Source: Ignavibacteria bacterium
Lineage (GTDB): Bacteria; Bacteroidota; Ignavibacteria; Kapaibacteriales; UBA961
NCBI GenBank assembly: GCA_016720145.1
Contig: JADJXV010000002.1
Coordinates: 365,629-429,628, forward strand
Direction of reading: 5' to 3'
DNA: 64,000 bases
Shown here one piece after another: positions 20,697 through 29,941 of this stretch. Under the pieces are notes generated by a model. That model saw only the letters and a program-made list of their open reading frames with translations, was not told the DNA's origin and did no database searches. Made by a program: the position numbers and the translations under genes. The stretch's first letter is position 1; the number at the start of each line of letters is the position of its first letter.

Positions 20697-23600
20697 TTAA
20701 CGCATAATCTGAATTTGTCGGGTCATTATTCCGAATGCTGTGTGTAGGCGTATCCAATAGGTACCGTTTGTAACAGGTAATTCAATTGGTATCGTGTGTG
20801 TGCCAGCAATATTTGTAGAATTGAGTACTGTCATTACTTCATTGCCGAGGATATCTGCGATCACCATTCGAACATCCGACGCGAGTGGAAGTGTAAAGCT
20901 GATTACTGCGCCGGAGAGTATTGGATTAGGTGTACATTCGAGCCACATTCCGGTGATTGCTTGGAGCTCGTCCACTCCTATTGCGGTCTTTGTTGTAAAG
21001 TTCCATACTGCACTCCACGCCCCTGTTCCTGCTGTATTGACCGCACGTACTCTCCAGTAATATTTAGCACCTTGAGCGAGACCTGTATAACTGAATGCCG
21101 GATTCAATATACCCGTTTGGTCGATAATAGTCGTCGCGAAATTTACATCCTGTGAGAGCTGTACGTGATACGTCTCGGCACCAGCTACGGCGAGCCAATA
21201 CAATGATCTGCTTGTGAATGCTCCAATTGTGTCATTAGCCGGAGATAATAAACCGGGCGCAAGAGGCATCTGTACATTATTGACTGTCGTGAAATTCCAC
21301 ACCGCGCTCCATGCGCCTGTTCCTACCAAATTTGAACCCGCCACCCGCCAGTAGTATTTTGTATTTTCTGTTAACCCGTTGAATTTATAATTAGGTGCAG
21401 AGAGTGTCGTATCTTTGATTGTTGTTGTAAAGTCGGCCACTGTCGAGAGTTGCACGTGGTAATTCGCTGCTGAAGGCGTTATATTCCAGAATAAAAACCG
21501 CGTTGTGGGTACTCCTGTTGAGTCATTGGCCGGTGATGCAAGTGTGGGTGCAGCCGGCGCGGTGGGGAGTATTCCTGTACCTATTCGGATGCCATTTCCG
21601 ACACTTGTCACCCATATTTCATTGAGCTTGTAAGGGTTAAAGAATACACGTTCCGGTTGACGGAATGGATAGCCGGTCACTTCCGAAAAAACGGGTGTTG
21701 GGGTCGTCAGATTGGACGTGTACCATAGCCCTTCGGACTCAGTCGTTACGTACATTTCATTAGGAGCGAGAGGATTGACGGTGCAGGAACTTACTCGGTC
21801 AATAGCAGCAATTTTTGTCCAGGTTAGACCGCGATCATTCGTGCGGTAGAGTCCGCCTTTTTTACTTGAAGAGCCATCAGCACCATAGCCGCTATAAGAA
21901 GTTGCATACCAAGTATTTTGCGTCGCATCATGCGGATCGATTACAATGTCTTTTGTCCAATAGTGAAGATTCGCATCACTGCGGTCTATCCACGAGGAAC
22001 CTCCGTCGGTCGAAATAAATACTCCTGAGCTTTGGGTAAATGCAAGTGGAGACCCGGCGCGGCGTGCGGAGTATGAACAGACGAGTGAGCCGTCTTTGAG
22101 AACATTAATATTGAACGCATGACCTTGTGTTCGTGGTGGCGCTGCGAGGCGAGTCCAGATAGATGCTGCCCCTGCATTAATATTATTAGTAACGTAAACA
22201 CCTCCAAATGCTGAGCTTGCGACACTAGCATAGAGTCGGTTAGGATTCAAAGGGTCTGCTGCGAGCCACACGACAGGATGCCCGAAATTATGGGCAAGTA
22301 GCCATGTCCTCCCTTTGTCATTGGAATACATCACTTGACCGGTAGCAGTGGGAGCGTCGATAATGTCATCGGTCAGGCAAGTGCCTTGGTAAAGATCCGT
22401 TACATTAGAAGTAGCCGAATAGAGTGTGCCGCTCGTGGGATGCTTGAGGGTATAATAGACATTATTTTGCGCGATTCCTGTATAATTAAAAGACCAAGAT
22501 AATCCGGCATCATTGCTTGCAATTGTTTTTAAGTCTGAGCAGCCGGCGAGAATATTCACACTGTCTGCCCAAGCAACATTCCATATTCGAGAATTTTCAA
22601 GACCGACACCTTTATAGTATTTTCTCGTCGGAGTTGCTTGTGATGCTGCGTTTTGTCCAAGGATATTAACGTATGCTTGTCGCCACGAGGTTGATCCGTT
22701 AGACGAGATGTAGATGCCTCCTAAGTCAGTGAGAACAAGTTGGTTAGGATCTGTCCTACTCACATCAATTCCCGTCACATACTGTCCATACGTCCAGTCC
22801 CGATCACCTAAATGCCCTTGCCATGCGGTCGCAATTCCTGCGTTGAGTGTTGTGTTAAATGTTTTGGTCCATGATTGCCCTCCATTCGTCGTTTTATAGA
22901 CCATCGGGGTACCTTTGTCGCCGCTCCCTGCAGCATACGCCACATTGATATTTCCTGCAGAAGTGGCCACATAAAATGGGAAATCGCTTCCGGAAATACC
23001 GGTTACTTTATACGACCAATTCGATGAACCGACATCGAGAGTATATAATCCAAGAAATCCGCCGAACTGTGCACCTGTCACTCCCGGATACACGTCAAAT
23101 TCATCAAGAGTAATGACATAGAAGCGTGTCGTCGTGCCTTGTTTTGCTCCGGAAAAAGAGACAATAGCTTCTTCGATGGGCATATTGCCAAGACTCATAA
23201 GGGAAAAAGATGCACCATTATTTGTCGATGACAGCACACCTGCATTCGTCCCAATGTAGATAGAATTCCCGTCAAAAAAAGCTCCGGCAAGATGACATCC
23301 TGCGCCGGTCGCATCATCATATTTATTGGTGAAATTCTGTCCGCCATCGGTGGAGAGGTAAATTGTTGAATAGTCAGAAATTACAATTCTGTCCGGATTG
23401 GTATAATCGACGATCATGGTGATCCCGCCGCCGTCTGTCGGGTCGAATGCAAGTGGTAGCCATGAGGCACCGGCATCATTGGATTTCATGGGAAGGGAAA
23501 ATCCTGTCTCGGGGTCGGTGGCAAGGACATAAAGAATATTTGTATTGATGGTGAATTGCACTTTCGACACAATATAATCACTCGTTTGCATAGTACGGAA

Positions 23601-23813
23601 ATTCACCGTTTGCCAGTTTGTAGCCATATCTATTGTCCGATACATCGAGCCGGATGCTGAGGCAACGTAGATTTCATTTGGACTTGATGGATTGACAGAA
23701 GGACTATACAAGGCACCGCCGGCGCCGATGCCTGTGGAATTCCATACACTTGGTTGTGATAAACCTGTGTAAGAAATGAGGACGAAAGTTAGGAGGGAGT
23801 AGAGAATTTTCAT
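20697..23813 (-). CDS. T9SS-secreted BNR/sortilin-like protein with two FN3 domains
   Basis: About 1,038 residues from MKILYSLLTFVLI (an ATG at 23828 lies five codons upstream). The signal peptide is followed by a long seven-bladed-propeller region with many Asp-box-like turns (TTNGGQSWTKTF, SNDKGRTWLLAH, STDGGSSWIDRS). Two fibronectin type III domains (each containing YYWRVxxxNxxGTGAWSAVWNFTT) and a T9SS sorting domain (LECTPNPILSGAVISFTLP ... ending RQIQIMR) follow. BNR propellers occur in sialidases and sortilin-like proteins; no catalytic set is identifiable, so it is called only a secreted binding or hydrolytic protein. Confidence 0.85.
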   Translation of the reverse strand: MKILYSLLTFVLISYTGLSQPSVWNSTGIGAGGALYSPSVNPSSPNEIYVASASGSMYRTIDMATNWQTVNFRTMQTSDYIVSKVQFTINTNILYVLATDPETGFSLPMKSNDAGASWLPLAFDPTDGGGITMIVDYTNPDRIVISDYSTIYLSTDGGQNFTNKYDDATGAGCHLAGAFFDGNSIYIGTNAGVLSSTNNGASFSLMSLGNMPIEEAIVSFSGAKQGTTTRFYVITLDEFDVYPGVTGAQFGGFLGLYTLDVGSSNWSYKVTGISGSDFPFYVATSAGNINVAYAAGSGDKGTPMVYKTTNGGQSWTKTFNTTLNAGIATAWQGHLGDRDWTYGQYVTGIDVSRTDPNQLVLTDLGGIYISSNGSTSWRQAYVNILGQNAASQATPTRKYYKGVGLENSRIWNVAWADSVNILAGCSDLKTIASNDAGLSWSFNYTGIAQNNVYYTLKHPTSGTLYSATSNVTDLYQGTCLTDDIIDAPTATGQVMYSNDKGRTWLLAHNFGHPVVWLAADPLNPNRLYASVASSAFGGVYVTNNINAGAASIWTRLAAPPRTQGHAFNINVLKDGSLVCSYSARRAGSPLAFTQSSGVFISTDGGSSWIDRSDANLHYWTKDIVIDPHDATQNTWYATSYSGYGADGSSSKKGGLYRTNDRGLTWTKIAAIDRVSSCTVNPLAPNEMYVTTESEGLWYTSNLTTPTPVFSEVTGYPFRQPERVFFNPYKLNEIWVTSVGNGIRIGTGILPTAPAAPTLASPANDSTGVPTTRFLFWNITPSAANYHVQLSTVADFTTTIKDTTLSAPNYKFNGLTENTKYYWRVAGSNLVGTGAWSAVWNFTTVNNVQMPLAPGLLSPANDTIGAFTSRSLYWLAVAGAETYHVQLSQDVNFATTIIDQTGILNPAFSYTGLAQGAKYYWRVRAVNTAGTGAWSAVWNFTTKTAIGVDELQAITGMWLECTPNPILSGAVISFTLPLASDVRMVIADILGNEVMTVLNSTNIAGTHTIPIELPVTNGTYWIRLHTAFGIMTRQIQIMR

Positions 23814-23847
23814 AGATTCATTGAACAAATGTGACTAAAATTTTTCC

Positions 23848-23855
23848 CAAAATTA
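23848..23855 (-). promoter_or_regulatory. TAnnTTTG promoter for the BNR/FN3 gene
   Basis: On the minus strand this reads TAATTTTG, about 35 bases before the ATG at 23813. Confidence 0.45.
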
Positions 23856-24089
23856 CACGAAGGAACTCACATGACAAACGAGAGTTACACATTTTTTGCA
23901 GATTCGATTGAGGCGTAATTTCATAAGTCAACAGATGCTATACTTACCATCGAATTTATTAAAGGTGAATATGGAGAATTATGTAAAAACTACTACTCAA
24001 TAGATTATGCTGAGAAGTTGAAGCGCTCTATTTTTGTAAGAAATCAATGTTATTTTCTGTTAACCAATTCCGTTCCGAGTAATTATTCC

Positions 24090-25376
24090 ATGAACAATTC
24101 CCTCCACTACTCTACTGCCGAAGAAGCCCTCAATGTTATACGTTCCGGTGATCGAGTATTTATCCAAGGCAATGCTGCAACACCTACGTATCTGCTCAAT
24201 AAACTCGCCGAACGTGCCGCGCAGCTCCACGATGTCGAACTCGTCATGCTTGGTGTATTTGGAGAAGTCGAACTCGCTAAGCCGGAGTATTCTAAGAGTT
24301 TCCGTATTAATTCCTTGTTTGTCTCTGATGCTATCCGTAAGGCAGTCAATGACAACCGCGCCGATTATGTTCCCATATTTTTAAGTGAAATTCCCGAATT
24401 ATTCAAACGCCAAATCATGCCTCTCGATGTGGCAATTGTTCATGTCTCAGTGCCTGATAAACATGGGTTTTGTTCGCTTGGCGTTGCAGTTGATGTAGCC
24501 CGCGCAGCCGTGGACTCAGCCAAAATCGTCATTGCGCAAGTCAATCCGCTCATGCCGCGTACTCATGGCGATGGGATGATGCATGTCAGTGTCTTCGATG
24601 CAATGGTTCATATTCATGATGCCTTGCCGGAGGTGAATTACAGTTCGAAAGTCAAGCCCGAAGACATAAAGATCGGACAATATATAGCTGAAATGATTGA
24701 AGATGGGAGCACTTTGCAGATGGGAATTGGTTGTATTCCCGACTCTGTACTCACATCTCTTGGCAATCATCGCGACCTCGGAGTACATACGGAGATGTTT
24801 TCCGATGGGATAATTCCTCTCATCGAAAGCGGCGTAATAACTAACAAATTCAAAACAAAACATCCGGGCAAAGTAGTGGCTGGATTCTGTCTTGGTTCGA
24901 GAGCTCTCTACGATTATGTCGATGACAATCCACTTTTTGCCTTCCTCGATATCGACTATGTCAATGAAGTAGCAGTAATTAAACAAAATCCAAAAGTCGT
25001 GGCGATCAACAGTGCAATAGAAATTGACTTCACGGGACAAGTGTGCAGCGACTCCATCGGTATGCGACAATTCTCCGGCGTCGGCGGGCAAATGGACTTC
25101 ATGCGAGGGGCATCGCTTTCAATAGGTGGGAAACCGATTCTTGCTCTCCCGTCGCGGACAAACAAAGGAATTCCACGGATTGTGCCTTATCTCAATCAAG
25201 GCGCTGGAGTAGTCACGACACGGGCGCAGGTGCATTATGTGGTTACGGAATATGGAGTTGCATATTTATTTGGGAAAAATTTACGTCAGCGGGCGAAGGC
25301 ACTCACTGCAATTTCACATCCGGACGACCGTGAAAATCTCGAACGGTTGAGTTTTGAGAGATTTGGGGGATTATAA
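24090..25376 (+). CDS. Acetyl-CoA hydrolase / 4-hydroxybutyrate CoA-transferase family protein
   Basis: About 428 residues from MNNSLHYSTAEEAL, the family's usual length and start. The frame is open upstream to 23917 but has no ATG there. Two CoA-transferase halves are visible: SGDRVFIQGNAATPTYLL near the N-terminus, and HTEMFSDGIIPLIESGVI with the probable catalytic Glu followed by GSRALYDYVDDNP and GVGGQMDFMRGA. Members move CoA between acetate and other acyl groups (4-hydroxybutyrate, succinate, propionate); sequence alone does not fix the substrate. The gene ends at a clear hairpin terminator. Confidence 0.88.
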   Translation: MNNSLHYSTAEEALNVIRSGDRVFIQGNAATPTYLLNKLAERAAQLHDVELVMLGVFGEVELAKPEYSKSFRINSLFVSDAIRKAVNDNRADYVPIFLSEIPELFKRQIMPLDVAIVHVSVPDKHGFCSLGVAVDVARAAVDSAKIVIAQVNPLMPRTHGDGMMHVSVFDAMVHIHDALPEVNYSSKVKPEDIKIGQYIAEMIEDGSTLQMGIGCIPDSVLTSLGNHRDLGVHTEMFSDGIIPLIESGVITNKFKTKHPGKVVAGFCLGSRALYDYVDDNPLFAFLDIDYVNEVAVIKQNPKVVAINSAIEIDFTGQVCSDSIGMRQFSGVGGQMDFMRGASLSIGGKPILALPSRTNKGIPRIVPYLNQGAGVVTTRAQVHYVVTEYGVAYLFGKNLRQRAKALTAISHPDDRENLERLSFERFGGL

Positions 25377-25458
25377 GTTTTACGATTTACTTAGTTCTAT
25401 GTAGGCACGTTAAGTGTATGGCGGAAATTTTACACCTTAGTAGTATACTTACACAAGA

Positions 25459-25489
25459 AATCCTCCCAACATTAAGGAGGATTTTTTTA
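25459..25489 (+). terminator. Rho-independent terminator after the CoA-transferase gene
   Basis: A stem of AATCCTCC with GGAGGATT around a 9-base loop is followed directly by a run of five T's. Confidence 0.8.
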
Positions 25490-25493
25490 TTAT

Positions 25494-26063
25494 TTATGAG
25501 TGAGAAATTATGCGCTCTCGTTCCTGCCCGGTCAACTCTCGCCACTCTCCTTCGGGTAAATTTCCGAGTGTAAAGTCTCCAATTTTCGTTCGGATGAGGC
25601 GAAGTGTAGGGTGACCAACAGCAGCTGTCATCCGCCGCACTTGACGATTTTTCCCTTCGATGAGTTCGAGAGAAATCCATGATGTGGGAATAGAAGCGCG
25701 GGTGCGAATTGGAGGTGTTCTTTCAGGGAGATCTGGCGTTTCGATGCGAGTAGCAGAACATGGAAGAGTGCGATACCCTTGAATTTCCACACCGTTTTCC
25801 AATTGTTTGAGTGTCGTAAGACTTGGAATATTCTCTACTTGCGCCCAGTAAGTACGTCTATGTTCAAATTTGGGATTCAACAATTGATGATTAAATTCAC
25901 CTTGATCCGAGAGCAAAAGCAACCCTTCGGAATCGGCATCGAGTCGTCCGATAGGATAGACATTTTTAGGGAAATTGAACGCTGCCAGTGTGCGATATTG
26001 CGAACCAATTTCTTCGGTAAATTGAGATAACACACCGAACGGTTTATGAAAAGCGATGAGCAT
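25494..26063 (-). CDS. rluE: 23S rRNA pseudouridine synthase, RluE/RsuA family
   Basis: About 189 residues from MLIAFHKPFGVLSQFTEE; earlier ATGs at 26114 and 26150 would add an unusual leader. The core motif GRLDADSEGLLLLSDQGE contains the catalytic Asp, and LIEGKNRQVRRMTAAVGHPTLRLIR is the conserved C-terminal signature. Lack of an S4 domain and the QFTEE start fit RluE, which modifies a uridine in the peptidyl-transferase region of 23S rRNA, better than RluB or RsuA. The convergent CoA-transferase terminator lies just downstream. Confidence 0.88.
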   Translation of the reverse strand: MLIAFHKPFGVLSQFTEEIGSQYRTLAAFNFPKNVYPIGRLDADSEGLLLLSDQGEFNHQLLNPKFEHRRTYWAQVENIPSLTTLKQLENGVEIQGYRTLPCSATRIETPDLPERTPPIRTRASIPTSWISLELIEGKNRQVRRMTAAVGHPTLRLIRTKIGDFTLGNLPEGEWRELTGQERERIISHS

Positions 26064-26156
26064 GGGGCAGAATGAATTGTTGAATAGAGAAACATATCCC
26101 GTGGTTTCAATCATAGGAGTACTTCTAATATAATAGATTTGCTCCAACAATTCTCA

Positions 26157-26993
26157 TTACAGCATATTTCTCATGTGTTTATAGACAATCGAGCATTTTT
26201 CGGGACTGAGCTTCACCAATTCACGATAGAGATCCAGATAGACCAATGCAAATTTCTTTACATTTTCCGGCTTGGTTAGTCCGGTTGTCATTGATAATGT
26301 TTGGACATGCTCCGGATAGGTGATGCTGTACTCCTCAATGTAGGTATTAAATGCAATCTCTGCAGAGTCCTTATTGTAGCCGGTAGGATGTTCCACAGAA
26401 TTTTTAATAATAGTTTCAAAGTAATTAAAAAGTCCAAATTTTTCCATTTCCTGAGACATTGATCTATCAGGCATACCATAGACTTCCGGATTCTCTAACT
26501 TGCATATTATCAAAGGCATTGTTTCATACTTTGCTTCAAGAAACACGATATATTTTTTCACATAGCTTAAAATATCTTTAGGGCTTGCATTCGAGTAATA
26601 CTTAAGTGTTGCTGCTTGCCCAAGTTTTTGAGACTTAGCATAAATTTCTTGAGAAGTACTATTTTTTTCTTTAGTAATTATTATCAGTTCATCAATTAAT
26701 CTATTGAACGTGACGCCATCATATTTTTTAATTGCCAAAAAAATTGGTCTTGCTTCTGTATCTATAATGGCATTTTCTACTTCACTTCTCTCATCAACAT
26801 GCGTAATCACTATCGGCTTTACGACAAATATCCATAAACAGATAAAGAGGAGAGTCACTCCACCTGAGATAAACTGCCGGATGCCTTTAGCATTGTTACG
26901 TTCAGGTCGTATTACTTTACGACCGGCATACCCGCCGACCGCACCACCGATACCGCCCATAATGGCGGCTCCTGCTATAGACAACCAATCCAT
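26157..26993 (-). CDS. Hypothetical membrane protein
   Basis: A protein of 278 residues: a Gly-rich N-terminal helix (IAGAAIMGGIGGAVGGYAG), a basic loop, a second helix (VTLLFICLWIFVVKPIVI) and a soluble alpha-helical remainder of about 220 residues. I recognise no family. It ends 93 bases before the chosen rluE start (six bases before the longest open frame), so the two may be cotranscribed. Confidence 0.55.
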   Translation of the reverse strand: MDWLSIAGAAIMGGIGGAVGGYAGRKVIRPERNNAKGIRQFISGGVTLLFICLWIFVVKPIVITHVDERSEVENAIIDTEARPIFLAIKKYDGVTFNRLIDELIIITKEKNSTSQEIYAKSQKLGQAATLKYYSNASPKDILSYVKKYIVFLEAKYETMPLIICKLENPEVYGMPDRSMSQEMEKFGLFNYFETIIKNSVEHPTGYNKDSAEIAFNTYIEEYSITYPEHVQTLSMTTGLTKPENVKKFALVYLDLYRELVKLSPEKCSIVYKHMRNML

Positions 26994-27168
26994 AAGACCA
27001 TCTCCTCTCTCGTAAAATTAAAGTATTGTACGGTATGAAACACTACATACCTGAAAAATACAACTTATTGCAACTAATTAATTTTAATTGACTTGCGCCG
27101 AATATTTCTTTGCGACCTTTGCGCCTTTGCGTTAAAATTCTTCTCCGGTGTACGGCGATAAGAATTCG

Positions 27169-28020
27169 GCAAGTAATTGAACACTTATAGGCAAGCTCAG
27201 TGTGACGGAACCTACTTACAGACTTACCACTTACGACTTATTACTTACAACTTACTACTCACGACTAAAATTTGGCAAGTAACTGAACACTTCGACAAGC
27301 TCAGTGTGACGGAACTGGCTTGCTGACTTACTACTTACGACTTATTACTTACGACTAAATTTTGGCAAGTAATTGAATGCTTCGACAAGCTCAGTGTGAC
27401 GGAACCTACTTACAGACTTACCACTTACGACTTATTACTTACAACTTACTACTCACGACTAAAATTTGGCAAGTAATTGAACACTTCGACAAGCTGTTAA
27501 TGACACATTTGATATTCATCTATAAACTTTATGGCTAACCTAATGATAATAGTAGAGTTATCATTTTTAATCCTGCGTGCCTTATCTATACGGTTGAAAC
27601 CGTTGCATCGGTTGTATCGCGCTTATTGAAAATGGTTAAAACCATTATCAGATTTCAAAACCGTTAAAACGGTTTATGAATTTTTGTCGCGTCTTGATCC
27701 CATGATTAAAATCATGGGCTATGTTTTATTCCGTGTGTCATTGTTTTTGTTAGGAGCGGGCTTCCGCTACTTTGGAACTCAGTGTGACGGAACTGGCTTG
27801 CTGACTTACTACTTACGACTTATTACTTACGACTAAATTTTGGCAAGTAATTGAACACTTCGAGCTCAGTGTGACGGAACTCGCTTGCTGACTTACTACT
27901 TACGACTTATTACTTACGACTAAAATTCGGCAAGTAATTGAACACTTCGACAAGCTCAGTGTGACGGAACCAGCTTACTTCTTAATGACTTAACACTTAC
28001 GACTTACTACTTACTACTTA
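27169..28020. repeat. Six-copy tandem repeat of about 90-104 bp (CTTCGACAAGCTCAGTGTGA family)
   Basis: Six units begin near 27169, 27273, 27363, 27467, 27841 and 27930. Each holds GGCAAGTAATTGAACACTTC, a CAAGCTCAGTGTGACGGAAC segment and a low-complexity tail of CTTACTACTTACGACTTA type. The second half varies between two tail types that alternate. The fourth unit is split by an insertion at about 27496-27779. The last unit runs into the 3' end of rimO, and a related tail also lies before uvrC (48560-48598). No gene is present in 26994-28020. Confidence 0.85.
27496..27779. mobile_element. Hairpin-rich insertion, possible non-autonomous element
   Basis: This 284-base block interrupts the fourth unit of the tandem repeat between CAAGCT and CAGTGTGAC. 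It has a 9-bp inverted pair AATGACACA (27499-27507) and TGTGTCATT (27734-27742). In between are five successive hairpins: AATGATAA/TTATCATT (27542-27565), ACGGTTGAAACCGT (27590-27603), AATGGTTAAAACCATT (27631-27646), AAACCGTTAAAACGGTTT (27658-27675) and CCCATGATTAAAATCATGGG (27699-27718). No coding frame. It could be a MITE/REP-like element or encode a structured RNA. Confidence 0.55.
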
Positions 28021-29334
28021 CTATTTACGACTTAAAGAACCATACAGATCAAACTCACTCGCATCCTCAATCTCTACCATCACGAAATCTCCGGGCTTTA
28101 GCTCTTTATCAGGCGAACGTACAAATACTTCATTATCCACTTCCGGGGCGTCGGCTTCGCTGCGGGCTTGATATTCGCCGTTTACATTTTCCTCGATGAG
28201 CACTTTGATCGTCGTGCCGATTTTCGCCTGATTTTTCTCCAACGATATCCCTTTTTGAATCTCCATGAGTGATTTTTTACGTTCTTCTTTCACCTCAGTA
28301 GGGATTGAATCGCCCAAAATGTAGGCATAAGTGTCATCCTCCTGCGAGTAGAGAAACGCCCCGACACGGTCGAGCTTTACCTCGCTGACGAAGTCGCATA
28401 ATTCATCAAAATCCGCCTGCGTTTCGCTCGGATAGCCAACGATGAAGGTTGAACGTAACGTGATATTCGGCACGACAGACCGTATCTCGCCGATGAGCTC
28501 TTCGGTAGCACGGCGGGTAATTCCTCGGCGCATCGACTTGAGCACATTCGTCGAAATATGCTGGAGCGGCATGTCTAAGTATTTGCAAATATTATCACGT
28601 TCGGCGATGACGGGGAGAATGTCGCGTGGAAATTTGGCAGGATAGGCATACATCAAACGTATCCATTCTGCTCCCTGAACGTCACTCATTTCTTTCAGCA
28701 AATCCGCAAGTGTACGATTACCATACATGTCTAATCCATAATAGGTTAAGTCTTGCGCGACGACCACAAATTCCTTCACTCCCTGCCGAACTAGCGAATT
28801 CATCTCGGCAATGATTTGTTCTTTTGGCTTCGAACGGTGCTTGCCGCGCATGATTGGTATCGCGCAGAACGAACACGGATTATCGCAACCCTCGGAAATT
28901 TTGAGATACGCAAAATGGCTTGGCGTCGAGAGCACACGTTCGCCGAGAAGATTATATTTCAGGTCAGGCGAGAGCACTTTGAGGATATTCGAGTACGCCT
29001 CGGTGCCGAAGAAATGATCGACTTCCGGCATCTCGGCGCGGAGGTCATCGGCGTAGCGTTCGGAGAGGCAGCCGGCAACGATAAGGGTTTGTAATTTTCC
29101 GGCTTTTTTGAGCGCCGCGGCTTCGAGAATAGTATTAATACTTTCTTCTTTTGCCATGTCGATAAAGCCGCAGGTGTTGATAATTAAGGAATTAGCTTGA
29201 CCCGCAGATTCTGCAAAGGTGAGATTGGCGGCTTTGAGATGTCCTGCAAGGATTTCGGAATCGACCGTGTTTTTCGAACATCCAAGGGTAACAATTGCGA
29301 CGGAATTATCATGCGAGGGAACAGTTTTTTTCAT
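28021..29334 (-). CDS. rimO: Ribosomal protein S12 methylthiotransferase
   Basis: A protein of 437 residues. It has the N-terminal MTTase domain (VTLGCSKNTVDSEILAG, NTCGFIDMAKEES, AGCLSERY, three cluster-binding Cys), the radical SAM motif CDNPCSFCAIPIMRGKHRS and a C-terminal TRAM domain. CSKNTVDSE separates RimO from its relative MiaB. The enzyme adds a methylthio group to an Asp of ribosomal protein S12. The last codons (SLSRK) and stop lie in sequence shared with the neighbouring tandem repeat. Confidence 0.95.
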   Translation of the reverse strand: MKKTVPSHDNSVAIVTLGCSKNTVDSEILAGHLKAANLTFAESAGQANSLIINTCGFIDMAKEESINTILEAAALKKAGKLQTLIVAGCLSERYADDLRAEMPEVDHFFGTEAYSNILKVLSPDLKYNLLGERVLSTPSHFAYLKISEGCDNPCSFCAIPIMRGKHRSKPKEQIIAEMNSLVRQGVKEFVVVAQDLTYYGLDMYGNRTLADLLKEMSDVQGAEWIRLMYAYPAKFPRDILPVIAERDNICKYLDMPLQHISTNVLKSMRRGITRRATEELIGEIRSVVPNITLRSTFIVGYPSETQADFDELCDFVSEVKLDRVGAFLYSQEDDTYAYILGDSIPTEVKEERKKSLMEIQKGISLEKNQAKIGTTIKVLIEENVNGEYQARSEADAPEVDNEVFVRSPDKELKPGDFVMVEIEDASEFDLYGSLSRK

Positions 29335-29379
29335 GCTTTTGAAAGAGGAATTTTATGAGAATGAGCGTGTAGAGTTTTC

Positions 29380-29387
29380 CAAAGATA
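29380..29387 (-). promoter_or_regulatory. TAnnTTTG promoter for rimO
   Basis: On the minus strand it reads TATCTTTG, about 46 bases before the rimO ATG. Confidence 0.45.
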
Positions 29388-29447
29388 CCATACAATGAAC
29401 GAATTAACAATAATCTAACATATAATAGGACCAGGATAACCGCCTTA

Positions 29448-29467
29448 GGGGCGAATTGCATTCGCCC
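29448..29467. repeat. Dispersed palindrome family GGGCGAATT
   Basis: A palindrome GGGGCGAATTGCATTCGCCC lies between rimO and the phosphatase gene, followed by a degenerate half copy (ATTCGCCATTAC) near 29494. Same family as 13845 and 48465. Confidence 0.75.
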
Positions 29468-29511
29468 AGCGCGCGCTGAATAAGGCACATAAAATTCGCC
29501 ATTACTAATCT

Positions 29512-29874
29512 TTACTCACCATCCTCATTCTCCTCCGGATAATACCGCTCAAACGCATCATTTATCCCATCGGTGAGCAACTCGATAAGCTCTTCTTCCA
29601 TAAATTCATAGTCATCGGGAATCGAGAGAACGTCGATTGGCGGCAAGTCGTTCCGACTAAAGGTATCCTTGATTTTCGCGCGGTGATCGGATTCCATGAC
29701 GAGTACCACATCAGCCCAAAGCAGGTCATTTTCGGAGATTGTACGGTTACTTTGTGGGCTCAGCCCGACGGAACGTATCGCAAAGCGTACATCATGCTTG
29801 AAGATATGCTCAGCCGTGCGGCTGCGTTTTTTGTTACGTCCGCAGACGACGAGGATGTTTGGGCGTTGGGGCAT
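29512..29874 (-). CDS. Low-molecular-weight protein tyrosine phosphatase-like protein
   Basis: About 120 residues from MPQRPNILVV. The P-loop CGRNKKR follows the C-x5-R pattern (Cys11, Arg17) next to SRTAE, as in the short LMW-PTP-like family. The usual DPD-type acid motif may be represented by IPDDYEF near residue 90. A longer start at 29949 would overlap the upstream gene by eight bases and suggests coupling, but adds residues the family lacks. Probably a phosphatase; substrate unknown. Confidence 0.75.
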   Translation of the reverse strand: MPQRPNILVVCGRNKKRSRTAEHIFKHDVRFAIRSVGLSPQSNRTISENDLLWADVVLVMESDHRAKIKDTFSRNDLPPIDVLSIPDDYEFMEEELIELLTDGINDAFERYYPEENEDGE

Positions 29875-29941
29875 GGAAGGTTGTGATTGGAAATTGTAGA
29901 ACTTATTCGTAAGAAATGACATTGGATACTTTGAGAAGCTG

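Noticed and set aside
23917..24089. Upstream extension of the CoA-transferase frame
   Set aside because: The frame is open (reads DAILTIEFIKGEYGEL...), but there is no ATG, and the family starts at the 24090 ATG. Possibly a gene remnant, not supported further.
26994..28020. A gene in the 1-kb gap before rimO
   Set aside because: The stretch consists of tandem repeats and a hairpin-rich insertion; no frame shows protein-like sequence.
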